DNA from: CAIVAT01 sp964355945
Lineage (GTDB): Bacteria; Bacteroidota; Bacteroidia; Bacteroidales; FEN-979
Reading direction: 5' to 3'
Length of the DNA: 64,000 nucleotides
NCBI GenBank assembly: GCA_964355945.1
Contig: CAYHGE010000006.1
Span: 1-64,000 of the forward strand
Each line of letters opens with the position of its first letter. The first letter of the stretch is position 1. Under the pieces are notes generated by a model, which was not told where the DNA came from, made no database searches, and saw nothing but the letters and a program-made list of their open reading frames with translations. Shown here in pieces: positions 25,572-33,552 of the stretch. The translations under genes were made by a program, and so were the position numbers.

Positions 25572-26657
25572 CTAAGATACCGGGTGAGCGATTTGTTTCC
25601 TTCTCGCCAGGTAGATGGTCATGAAACTCAGTACGGATGCTATCCCCAGCAGTATCAACAAAAGGTTGAGGGAACTCAGGTCAGAGAGCAAAAAGCTGAG
25701 AAATACAAAACCCAGTCCGGTCAGAAACAATATAATTGTGGCTGTAAAATGTGAGCAGCCCAGAGTTAGCAGGTAATGGTGGATATGCGTTTTATCAGCA
25801 CGGAATGGAGAATTTCCTTTAAGCAATCTCGTCAAGAACACCCTGATTGTATCGAAAACAGGGATCATCAATACACCCACTGCAATGGCCGGTGTTGACT
25901 CTATGGCCAAATCGCCGGAAAAACCGGCATTAAACTCATTGAATTCGATAGCCATTACCGACATGAGGTACCCGAGCAGCAATGCACCTGTATCACCCAT
26001 GAAAATCTTGTACCTTCGTCCGAATACATTGAAATAGAAAAACGCTACAAGAGCCCCGGTAAGACCAGCAGATAAAACTGTCCAGTCATACTGGCCAAAC
26101 CTGAAAAACCACCATCCGAATGCGGTAGCGCTCAGGATTCCAAGGCTTGAAGATAGTCCGTCGATCCCATCCATCAGGTTAAAGCAGTTTGTAATCCCTA
26201 CAATAGTGATGAGCGTCAATACAAGGCTGACAGAATAACCTATTTCGTGGAATCCTAAAAAACCATGCAGATCCGTAATCCGAATCTGGCCGAATTCAAT
26301 GATGATCAGTGCCGCCACCATCTGTCCCCAAAACTTTTTCATTGGTGAAATCCCTATGACATCGTCTTTAAATCCAACAAAGAAGATGATGATCAAACCG
26401 GCAAAAAGATATTGGAATCTCGGGAAAGTACTGAAACTTAAAAAAATAAGACACGAAATTATAAATCCAATGAACACCCCCAGTCCGCCCAGAATAGGAA
26501 TTTCGTTTTTATGGGAAGTTCTGTTGTTTGGTACAGCAACCAACGATTTTGCCTTTGAAATATCGACGATGGAAGGCAACAGGATAAAGGTTATGAAGAG
26601 AGAGAGACCAAAGCATAAAATTAATCGGGTATATTCAGTAAAATAGTAGATCATCAT
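25572..26657 (-). CDS. WecA/MraY-family undecaprenyl-phosphate sugar-1-phosphate transferase
   Basis: 361 aa integral membrane protein with about ten hydrophobic segments. Family motifs are clear: VPNNRTSHKNEIPILGG near the start, FVGFKDDVIGISP (metal-binding aspartates), NCFNLMDGIDGLSS, FMGDTGALLLGY and the HIHHYLL motif. Such enzymes transfer GlcNAc-1-P, or a related HexNAc-1-P, to undecaprenyl phosphate and so start a lipid-linked repeat unit. It is the last gene of the minus-strand polysaccharide operon and overlaps the exosortase-family gene by 4 bases. The WbpL/WecA branch is likely but the exact sugar is not fixed by sequence. Confidence 0.88.
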   Translation of the reverse strand: MMIYYFTEYTRLILCFGLSLFITFILLPSIVDISKAKSLVAVPNNRTSHKNEIPILGGLGVFIGFIISCLIFLSFSTFPRFQYLFAGLIIIFFVGFKDDVIGISPMKKFWGQMVAALIIIEFGQIRITDLHGFLGFHEIGYSVSLVLTLITIVGITNCFNLMDGIDGLSSSLGILSATAFGWWFFRFGQYDWTVLSAGLTGALVAFFYFNVFGRRYKIFMGDTGALLLGYLMSVMAIEFNEFNAGFSGDLAIESTPAIAVGVLMIPVFDTIRVFLTRLLKGNSPFRADKTHIHHYLLTLGCSHFTATIILFLTGLGFVFLSFLLSDLSSLNLLLILLGIASVLSFMTIYLARRKQIAHPVS

Positions 26658-27256
26658 TTAGAATTTTTAATGACATTGATTTTTTTCCTGCCGGGGATGT
26701 TAATATAATCTTCCCAAACAAGCCAGGCCAGGAAAAAGATGGTAAAATAAATCCATCGGGACAAATGATCATGAAAAAATGCAAACTGCAATGGATAAGC
26801 GTTAAGGAGCACTGCCAGCAATACAAAGTGGAATATACTGGATAACAGTAACACAAAGGAGGCCAAAGGAATATACCAGATTTTTTTTGCAAGCGGACCA
26901 GGGTATATCATCATGATCAGAAAAAGCTGAATAATCTGCTTTAAACCGGTGCACCCGGGATTCATCAGCAACGCTTCCTTGTTTGGCATCTGTATCACAT
27001 CGTTTTCAAGGGTTGATTGTATGCCCATTACATTGTTAAGCAAGAACTGAGACAAATGAATTTCGACCGAAATGAGATGTTTAAAAAACTCTGAAAGTGC
27101 AACAAACAGATAATCATCCAGATGTGCAATTTTCCAACCTCCAATGACGATGGTGGATATGAACAAAAATAGTAATATTCCTTTAAGTTTGAAAAAATTT
27201 CTTACAAAGATGTTATGCTGGAGGTTCATGAATCCGGAATTATAAAAAGAGAACAA
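26654..27256 (-). CDS. Exosortase/archaeosortase-family membrane protein, atypical catalytic residue
   Basis: 200 aa with five to six hydrophobic segments (first about 25-42). The exosortase signature around the nucleophile is present: MNPGCTGLKQIIQLF with Cys102. The later His region is FHDHLSRWIYF (His162 or His164), followed by a hydrophobic helix and WLVWED. In the family a conserved N-x-x-R supplies the catalytic Arg; here the matching segment is SSIFHFVLLAVLL, with Ser140 for Asn and His143 for Arg. Exosortases process C-terminal sorting signals of exported proteins and their genes sit with polysaccharide loci, as here. The ATG at residue 10 is a possible later start. The subfamily is uncertain. 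Confidence 0.75.
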   Translation of the reverse strand: MFSFYNSGFMNLQHNIFVRNFFKLKGILLFLFISTIVIGGWKIAHLDDYLFVALSEFFKHLISVEIHLSQFLLNNVMGIQSTLENDVIQMPNKEALLMNPGCTGLKQIIQLFLIMMIYPGPLAKKIWYIPLASFVLLLSSIFHFVLLAVLLNAYPLQFAFFHDHLSRWIYFTIFFLAWLVWEDYINIPGRKKINVIKNSK

Positions 27257-27276
27257 GGTAATTTATATCGTACTGA

Positions 27277-28248
27277 TTAGTTTTTATGAATAAATTCAAA
27301 CTGGATGGTATCGCGCAAGGCTTGTAATAAAGGATGGGGAACCACAAACCCACTTCCATGTGCTTTTTCTGCATTAAAGCGGGTGGTCGCACAAAATTTC
27401 CTTATTCTGACAGAACTGATATTGAGTTTTCTTTGAAGGATCAATGCCATCAGGTCAAAACAATAACCGGCCAACAGACCGGCAAAATACGGAATTTTAA
27501 GCGGAAGTATCTTTATATCAAGTTCCTTCCTCACCGTGTCGATGAGTTCCCGGGTGGAAATATTGGGTAAATCCGTGTAATTATAAACCAAAAATTCCGG
27601 TTTCATTTTCGCAAAAATAAACATGATGAAGGCAGCAACATTGCCAACGTAAGTCATCGATTTTTGATTATTTCCACTCCCGATCATCATAAAACGACCG
27701 CTTGCCATCTGACTAAGTAAGTTATAGACGTTCCCCCGGTTTGTCTCCCCAAAGATGACAGATGGTCGCAGAATTATTGCCCTCCGGTCGCTTCCCTTCT
27801 GCTGCCACTCTCTGATCAACTCCTCTGCCTGGTACTTACTTTTGCCATAATGGTTGAAAGGGGCAACACTAAATGTTTCATCAGGATTGTCCCTGTTGAG
27901 GCCATACACAGCGACCGTACTGGTGAAAATGATTGAGGTAATTCCGGCCTGGTCCATGGCGTTAAGGATGTTTCTTGTTCCCTGGACATTCACATCATAG
28001 TACAAGGAACTGGGCGTGACATCATCCTTGTGCTCTGCAGCCAGGTGAATGACCACATCGGCCGGAGAGAGGACGCTGGCAAGTCCTGACGGCTCCCGGA
28101 TATCCTGGATTGCAGTAACCGACGGAAATTCAACGCTACGGTTTTTGTCGATATTTTGCAACTGAATGCCCTGACTGTCAAGTAATTTCAGCAGCCGTGT
28201 TCCAAGGAACCCGGAACCTCCGATAACACATATCTTAACCTGGCTCAT
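27277..28248 (-). CDS. NAD-dependent epimerase/reductase for sugar nucleotides
   Basis: 323 aa extended SDR protein. GGSGFLG cofactor loop at residues 9-15, HLAAEHKDD, TSTVAVYG and catalytic Tyr-x3-Lys in YGKSK. The C-terminal half has a hydrophobic stretch (IPYFAGLLAGYCFDLMALIL) also seen in WbpV/Gne-like proteins that pair with a WecA/WbpL-type transferase. In such pairs the SDR makes the HexNAc that the transferase then loads, for example by 4-keto reduction to QuiNAc or FucNAc, or by 4-epimerisation. I cannot tell these apart. It lies 2 bases from the WbuB-like gene and 20 bases from the exosortase-family gene. Confidence 0.8.
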   Translation of the reverse strand: MSQVKICVIGGSGFLGTRLLKLLDSQGIQLQNIDKNRSVEFPSVTAIQDIREPSGLASVLSPADVVIHLAAEHKDDVTPSSLYYDVNVQGTRNILNAMDQAGITSIIFTSTVAVYGLNRDNPDETFSVAPFNHYGKSKYQAEELIREWQQKGSDRRAIILRPSVIFGETNRGNVYNLLSQMASGRFMMIGSGNNQKSMTYVGNVAAFIMFIFAKMKPEFLVYNYTDLPNISTRELIDTVRKELDIKILPLKIPYFAGLLAGYCFDLMALILQRKLNISSVRIRKFCATTRFNAEKAHGSGFVVPHPLLQALRDTIQFEFIHKN

Positions 28249-28250
28249 TC

Positions 28251-29465
28251 TTAAAGCGAATTAATGATTTCCAACAATTTTGACGTATAGATCTCAGGTG
28301 CATGGTAGTGTTCACACATTTTCCTGGCTGTCCTGCCTTTTTCCAGGATCTCATCCTGCTGGTCCCTTAATGCAAAAATTAGCCGCGTACACTGATCCAG
28401 GTTCGCAGGATCTGCACTCCATCCCGACTTATGTTCGGTCACCATTAAATCAATTTCTGATCCGGGCTCAACAAAAGCAAGAATAGGCCTGGCTGCAGCC
28501 ATATAGGAATAGGTTTTGCTCGGAACGCCCATTCCCTTTAATCCGGGGGTTAGCGAAACCAGCCCAATATCCCCGGCATTCAGGAAAACATTCTCCTGTT
28601 CACGACTCATTGCGGGTAATAATGTTGCGTTGGCCAGCCTGTTTTGATCTATAAATTGTGTAAACTGTTCTTTCATCGCCCCATCTCCAATAAACAGGAA
28701 ATGAACATCGGGGAGATCTTTCACTGACAATAATAAGTTGCATAAAAACTCTATGTTCTGTGCCCTGCCTATGTTTCCTGTAAATAACATGACGAGTTTA
28801 TGTTCAAGTCCGAGTTGCCTGATGATTGGATTACTCTTTTTATCGGAAGGTATGATTTTGTCTGGTTCTGCAAAATTAGGAATGTAATGCACTTTATGCT
28901 GATCACGGATTTTCTGTCTCATGAGTATTTCCATGTCACGGCCAATGACCAAAATCGCGTCATATTGATCCAGCGATTTGTTGAACGCAAAGCGAATCAA
29001 TTGGAATAAGGGATTTGTCTGCGTAATTAAACCAGTGGCAACCATATTTTCAGGAAACACATCATGCACGATCAGAACAGCTTTAAAACCTTTGATCATT
29101 TTGCCAAACCGGATGAAAAATGTGAGTGCAGTCGGGTTGGTTACACTTACCAGCGTGTCATTTTTTTTAACAAGACGAAGCATCGCGAAGAAGAGCCGAA
29201 AACTCAGAAGAATGATGCGAAACGGACGCTGCACCAGGCTGTCTTTGTTTAACCGGCTGTCCTTAATTCGAAAAACCTTGGGACTTCCTGAATTTCCCGC
29301 GGCAGACTCTGTGCCCTGTGATGTTGTAATTACACTTACCTGCCTTTCACCGGATATCCTGTCTGCAATGACTGTCATGATGCGCCCTGTGGCATTATCG
29401 CATGGGCGAAAATACTCCGAAACGATCCATATCTGTCCTTCGGTTGGTAACTTCTTGTCTGACAC
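28251..29465 (-). CDS. WbuB-like glycosyltransferase family 4 (probable L-FucNAc transferase)
   Basis: 404 aa GT-B glycosyltransferase. The N-terminus WIVSEYFRPCDNATGR matches the WbuB/WcaI-type start. The acceptor-side nucleotide loop region is VMLFTGNIGRAQNIEF, and the C-terminal sugar-nucleotide region reads LKGMGVPSKTYSYMAAARPILAF. WbuB-type enzymes transfer N-acetyl-L-fucosamine, which agrees with the fnlA-fnlB-fnlC genes at the start of this operon; that link is an inference. It lies 23 bases downstream of the methyltransferase gene. Confidence 0.78.
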   Translation of the reverse strand: MSDKKLPTEGQIWIVSEYFRPCDNATGRIMTVIADRISGERQVSVITTSQGTESAAGNSGSPKVFRIKDSRLNKDSLVQRPFRIILLSFRLFFAMLRLVKKNDTLVSVTNPTALTFFIRFGKMIKGFKAVLIVHDVFPENMVATGLITQTNPLFQLIRFAFNKSLDQYDAILVIGRDMEILMRQKIRDQHKVHYIPNFAEPDKIIPSDKKSNPIIRQLGLEHKLVMLFTGNIGRAQNIEFLCNLLLSVKDLPDVHFLFIGDGAMKEQFTQFIDQNRLANATLLPAMSREQENVFLNAGDIGLVSLTPGLKGMGVPSKTYSYMAAARPILAFVEPGSEIDLMVTEHKSGWSADPANLDQCTRLIFALRDQQDEILEKGRTARKMCEHYHAPEIYTSKLLEIINSL

Positions 29466-29488
29466 CTGCCTGTTGAAGCTTGAGTTTG

Positions 29489-30205
29489 TTAATGGTTTAC
29501 AGTTTTCTTAAACACCCCCAGGAATGATTCACCATGCTTCCAACTCATTGATCCGAAAAGAAAAAGAAGCATCCAGTTTGCGATCCCAAGGGGTAGTTTA
29601 TTCATGAGGGGTATTCCGGAAAAAAAGGTGGAGCCGCAGTAAACAGGGGTAAACCCATTTTCCTTCAGGAGTAAAACCCAATCGTCAAAGCCTTTCAATG
29701 ACACGTGATCTTCACGATATCCGGTCCACTTATCCTTCATGAACCTGGCTCCGAGGCCGCTCAGGTTGGGCGTGGTTAATATGAAGATTCCTCCCGGCAA
29801 AAGGTGGTTGTGTACCTTTTTCAACATCATCTCCGGCCGGTGCAGATGTTCGATTACCTGAAGGGAGACGACAACATCGAATTGCACATCTCCAGGTTCA
29901 AAATCCTCGGCATTCCCGTTAATAATATTTGCATTTTGGATTTTTCCCGAAATAACCGGGATCAACCTTGGGTCATATTCAATCCCGGTGAGTGTTGCAT
30001 CTGGGAAAGCCTCTTCAAGGAATGAAATGAAATAGCCTGACCCACATCCAATTTCCAGAAATGTCGGGGTTGGCTTGTTTCTGATTGATTTCCTGATGAT
30101 GCTGATGATCTTGCGAAAAGTCAGCTTCCTTTTGAACCTGTATATTCTGCCGTCAGGTTCTTCATAATAGGACGGAATATTTAAATCTACACTTACAGGC
30201 TCCAT
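29489..30205 (-). CDS. Class I SAM-dependent methyltransferase
   Basis: 238 aa. The SAM-binding motif I is FLEIGCGSGYFISFL, with the acidic motif II in TGIEYDPRLI and motif IV/post-I in FDVVVSLQVIEHLHRPE. The C-terminus carries a weakly hydrophobic stretch (GIANWMLLFLFGSMSW) that may touch the membrane. In a polysaccharide operon it probably methylates a sugar or lipid-linked glycan, but the acceptor is not known. It sits 7 bases after the glycosyltransferase gene at 30213. Confidence 0.82.
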   Translation of the reverse strand: MEPVSVDLNIPSYYEEPDGRIYRFKRKLTFRKIISIIRKSIRNKPTPTFLEIGCGSGYFISFLEEAFPDATLTGIEYDPRLIPVISGKIQNANIINGNAEDFEPGDVQFDVVVSLQVIEHLHRPEMMLKKVHNHLLPGGIFILTTPNLSGLGARFMKDKWTGYREDHVSLKGFDDWVLLLKENGFTPVYCGSTFFSGIPLMNKLPLGIANWMLLFLFGSMSWKHGESFLGVFKKTVNH

Positions 30206-30212
30206 TAGTACC

Positions 30213-31295
30213 TTATTTCGGTTGGATATTTTGAGGTATCAGCTTCATAAAATCGCTGACTTTATTTTTATAATAAAAAGTTGCGAGAAATTTCTCCTGG
30301 CAATTGTGCATAAAAGTTGCCTTGTTGTTCAATATTTCCGATGCTGCATGAGCGATCTCATCAATGTTCCTGTTGTCGCTGATTGCAACTCCTGTTTGAT
30401 GGTTATCGAAAAACTCATTTTCGTTGCCCGATAAAATGATGACAGATGCACCGAACATGTAGGCTTTGGGCAATACACCACTCTGCATCGAACGGTAATA
30501 TGCATTCCAGACAATCAGACTTTTTTTGTAGAAAACATTGATCTCCTCGTTTGTCATTGAACGACCGGAACTGACGCTGACTTTTCCGGCGACGATATGT
30601 GGTTTCAGGATTTCCATCTCCCTTTGAGGAATTTCATTGCGTGTGGCAACGATAAACTGCACCCCGGGAAATAAATCATGCCGCACGGCATGATCAACAA
30701 ATCTTACATACTGATCAAAAGCATGATCAGCCGCGATGGTTCCGATGTATGAAAAGCAATTCTTATCATCCTTGTGGGGCCCTGAACCTGCTTCATCATC
30801 GAAAAGCAGGGGAAGCATGGAATACTGCCGATTAAGCATGGTGTACTTGCGCTGATACAACTTCAATGCCTTGGCTGACGGCAATACGATTCTGTCCGAC
30901 AGCAGAATCACCGGGATATTCACCAGGTTGATCAGGCAGATTTTCAGGATTTTTTTTATTCTGAACCCTGAACGGTAGTAGTTTAGGATAGAATCGAAGG
31001 GTTCATGATAGATATAGATGATCCATGTTTTATACAAAACCTTAAGCCTGATGATCTCAGGAATATTCCTGAGACTCGGGAACCAGAATACCGCAACATC
31101 GATGGATGAGAGCCTGCCCAATTCCTTTGGTGTTGTCACCGTGTCGTACTGATGATCTGCATCCAGCGCACGAAAACCAGGGTTGACATAGAGAGTTGGT
31201 TGAAAACCTGCCTCTTTAAACAGCTTATAATTGGCAATCAGATGCGAAAAATGGCCCGGATTGAAATTTAATGAAACGACCAGTGCATTCTTCAT
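30213..31295 (-). CDS. Putative glycosyltransferase (GT-B, group 1-like)
   Basis: 360 aa. The N-terminus MKNALVVSLNFNPGHFSHLIANY and the C-terminal LPKAYMFGASVIILSGNENEF have the layout of GT-B enzymes, with a central VLPSAKALKLYQRKY acceptor-domain helix and CFSYIGTIAADHAF at the domain switch. The usual E-x7-E motif of GT4 is not obvious, so the family call is loose. The operon context makes a glycosyltransferase role the best reading. It lies 36 bases downstream of the epimerase gene. Confidence 0.65.
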   Translation of the reverse strand: MKNALVVSLNFNPGHFSHLIANYKLFKEAGFQPTLYVNPGFRALDADHQYDTVTTPKELGRLSSIDVAVFWFPSLRNIPEIIRLKVLYKTWIIYIYHEPFDSILNYYRSGFRIKKILKICLINLVNIPVILLSDRIVLPSAKALKLYQRKYTMLNRQYSMLPLLFDDEAGSGPHKDDKNCFSYIGTIAADHAFDQYVRFVDHAVRHDLFPGVQFIVATRNEIPQREMEILKPHIVAGKVSVSSGRSMTNEEINVFYKKSLIVWNAYYRSMQSGVLPKAYMFGASVIILSGNENEFFDNHQTGVAISDNRNIDEIAHAASEILNNKATFMHNCQEKFLATFYYKNKVSDFMKLIPQNIQPK

Positions 31296-31331
31296 AATAA
31301 CAGGCTGCTGAATAAACGTCTTTCCCTGATC

Positions 31332-32315
31332 TTAAATATACTCATTCAGGTGTTCCCTGTAATATTCATACGTCAGAGAAGTGCCTTCTTCCAGCGAAAC
31401 GGCGGGTGAGAACCCTGTCAGGTCCCTGATCAGGCTGATGTCGGCGATCGCATCGCCTGTTTCAAGATTTTCATAATTCGCGGGCCAGGGCACCATCTCC
31501 ATGTTGCCATTCTTCACAACCTTCAAAACGGTTGAAACCATTTCCCTGAACGCAGTCCCTTCCCCGGATCCTATGTTGATAATCTTCCCGATCGCCTGGT
31601 CACAACTGCCTATTCTGAAAAACCCTTCGATGAGATCGTCTGAATAGACATAGTCGCGCAATTGGCTCCCTTCGCCAAAAATCTTTATGGTTTCACCATT
31701 CATGGCCATTCTGATGAACCAGCCAATCAGCGAATACTTACTATGCTTCACCTGCTGCCGCGGCCCGTAAGGATTGGTAATCCTCATCACGACAAACGGA
31801 ATTTTATACTCCCGGAAATAGAGGTGAAGGTAGTTTTCAGAAAGCAGCTTATGCACCCCGTAGAGGCTCAATGGCTTGGGATAATCCGTTTCCAGGAACT
31901 TCTTATTGGTAACATAGCCAAGCACCATGCGCGAACTGGAAAAAAGGATCACCGGCTTGTGGTTCAGCTCCCTGCAAATTTCCAGGATCAGCAAGGTTGA
32001 CAACGCATTTTTATCGAGGTCCTCAAGCGGAATTTTCAGGCTGTCTATGTAACTCACCTGCGCAGCAAAGTGAAAAATAATCTCAACCTCAGCAACCAGT
32101 GGCTTCAGCACACTCCGGTTACAAACATCTCCAACGATTATTTTAACCTGGGTTTTTATGGAATCAACGTTCACCATATTGCCTCCGTAGCGATCATCGA
32201 GTGAATCGAGGATCGTTACCACAGCACCTTCTTCGACCAGTCTGACGGCCAGGTTGCTACCCAGGAAGCCCAGGCCTCCGGTGATAAGAACTCTTTTTGA
32301 CTTGTAATTATTCAT
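31332..32315 (-). CDS. NAD-dependent epimerase/dehydratase (UDP-glucose-4-epimerase-like)
   Basis: 327 aa from the ATG at 32315 (MNNYKSKRVLITGGLGFLG); the frame is open for 24 further codons but that part overlaps the end of the restriction remnant. Extended SDR with GGLGFLG, a DSLDDRYGGN nucleotide-sugar loop, FSSSRMVLGY and YGVHK (Tyr-x3-Lys). VMRITNPYGPRQQ and LRDYVYSDDLIEGF are standard for the GalE/UDP-sugar epimerase group. It should supply a sugar nucleotide for the polymer. The gene follows the rhuM/hsdR remnant, which separates it from the upstream half of the operon. Confidence 0.82.
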   Translation of the reverse strand: MNNYKSKRVLITGGLGFLGSNLAVRLVEEGAVVTILDSLDDRYGGNMVNVDSIKTQVKIIVGDVCNRSVLKPLVAEVEIIFHFAAQVSYIDSLKIPLEDLDKNALSTLLILEICRELNHKPVILFSSSRMVLGYVTNKKFLETDYPKPLSLYGVHKLLSENYLHLYFREYKIPFVVMRITNPYGPRQQVKHSKYSLIGWFIRMAMNGETIKIFGEGSQLRDYVYSDDLIEGFFRIGSCDQAIGKIINIGSGEGTAFREMVSTVLKVVKNGNMEMVPWPANYENLETGDAIADISLIRDLTGFSPAVSLEEGTSLTYEYYREHLNEYI

Positions 32316-32399
32316 AAGAAATGAAGTGGATATTATTAATTCAACGGATGGCGGCATGTTGGGAAAGACACATTTTACAGGTCGCATTTTCCCATTTCT

Positions 32400-32534
32400 T
32401 CATAAAGTTTGCCTTCTTCTATTTCGCCTTCTACAACGGTATTCACGAAGTACTTTAGAGCTTTCCACCACGCCCCAACCGCAAGCCTTTAGCTTTGGGT
32501 CAATTAGTTCGGTTCTGGTTTCAGCTTCGTTCAT
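32400..32534 (-). pseudogene. hsdR: 5' remnant of a type I restriction subunit gene (hsdR)
   Basis: Overlapping the last 14 bases of the RhuM gene is an ATG frame (32534 downwards) that translates to MNEAETRTELIDPKLKACGW and then GVVESSKVLREY. This is the normal N-terminus of type I restriction R subunits (compare the consensus MNEAETRAELIDPxLKxAGW, GVVExSxVLREY). After about 32 codons the similarity stops and the frame ends at a TGA at 32400, against about 1000 codons for a whole protein. Only the first part of the gene is left. The rhuM-hsdR overlap is the usual coupling in type I loci. Confidence 0.7.
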
Positions 32535-33525
32535 TTCGTTTCTTTATTTTTTGTTCCATCGACTTCATTTCCTCCAGGTCGTTTTGGTCGGCGTTCAATG
32601 CTTCGTACTCCTTTCGTTTTTGGTCGAATTGCTCGTAGATTTTTTCTACATGGCTTTCCATTTGGGCGTTTGATACTGTTCCACTTCCCTGTAATATTTT
32701 TTTGTTTTGAAAAATAAACAAACGGTCAACGTTCTCTTTCCAAAACGCCATGGTAAGGTCTTTACGCTCTTTAACAGTAAGCTCGGCTGTTTCGAGGAAA
32801 ATAACAACAAGCCGGTTCAATGTATCAATTTCATCTTCAGTTAAGTAGTTTTTGGCTGTGATAATATCCTGTTTGCGGACAATGGCAGCCTTCCACGAAG
32901 TTAAGCCCATGTTTTCTTTTTGAGCATCGGCACGACCAACAATCAATTCGGCTGCGGTTTTACCTGTTACAGCAAACAGCAATTTGTTTTGGGTTTCGGC
33001 AAAAAACATTTGGGTTGCCTTGTCGGTGGCATCATAATCACTGCTAAGGGCAAATAAATCACGCACTTTTTGGTAAAATCGTTTCTCGGATGCACGGATA
33101 TCACGTATGCGGCTGAGTAATTCATCGAAATAGTCGGGACGGCCATCGGGATTTTTCAAACGCTCATCGTCCATTATAAAGCCCTTGCGCAAATACTCGG
33201 TAAGGTTACGGTTTGCCCATTGGCGAAATTGCGTACCACGAACGCCACGAACCCGAAAGCCAATAGCCATAATCATTTCGAGCGAATAAAACGTAACGTT
33301 ATAGTTTTTGCCATCGGCGGCAGTTGTAAAGTAATTCTTTACAACTGAATCGAAATCTAACTCGCTCTCTTTTAATATGCTTGATACATGCTGCCCAATG
33401 TTTTGCTTAGAGGTGGCAAAAAGTTCGGCTATTTGGGTTTGATTAAGCCACACGCTGCCACCTTTGGCATACAGGGCAATAGAGCTTTTACCATCAGGGG
33501 TGTTATATATGATAAGGTCGCTCAT
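32521..33525 (-). CDS. rhuM: RhuM-family protein
   Basis: 334 aa. The N-terminus (MSDLIIYNTPDGKSSIALYA, then VWLNQTQIAELFATSKQNIGQH and YNVTFYSLEMIMAIGFRVRG) is the characteristic RhuM start, with a helix-turn-helix-like segment. The rest is helical with a C-terminal coiled coil (QKRKEYEALNADQNDLEEM). RhuM proteins occur in type I restriction loci and genomic islands, including SPI-3 of Salmonella; their molecular role is not known. Here it is followed by an hsdR stub and flanked by polysaccharide genes, only 27 bases from the GT4 gene upstream. It reads as cargo of an old island. Confidence 0.9.
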   Translation of the reverse strand: MSDLIIYNTPDGKSSIALYAKGGSVWLNQTQIAELFATSKQNIGQHVSSILKESELDFDSVVKNYFTTAADGKNYNVTFYSLEMIMAIGFRVRGVRGTQFRQWANRNLTEYLRKGFIMDDERLKNPDGRPDYFDELLSRIRDIRASEKRFYQKVRDLFALSSDYDATDKATQMFFAETQNKLLFAVTGKTAAELIVGRADAQKENMGLTSWKAAIVRKQDIITAKNYLTEDEIDTLNRLVVIFLETAELTVKERKDLTMAFWKENVDRLFIFQNKKILQGSGTVSNAQMESHVEKIYEQFDQKRKEYEALNADQNDLEEMKSMEQKIKKRNERS

Positions 33526-33552
33526 TAATTGTCTGAATTAAGATTTTTAGGA

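Noticed and set aside
28978..29511. A 177-codon plus-strand frame
   Set aside because: It is antisense to the WbuB-like gene, which has clear family motifs; the frame has no recognisable features.
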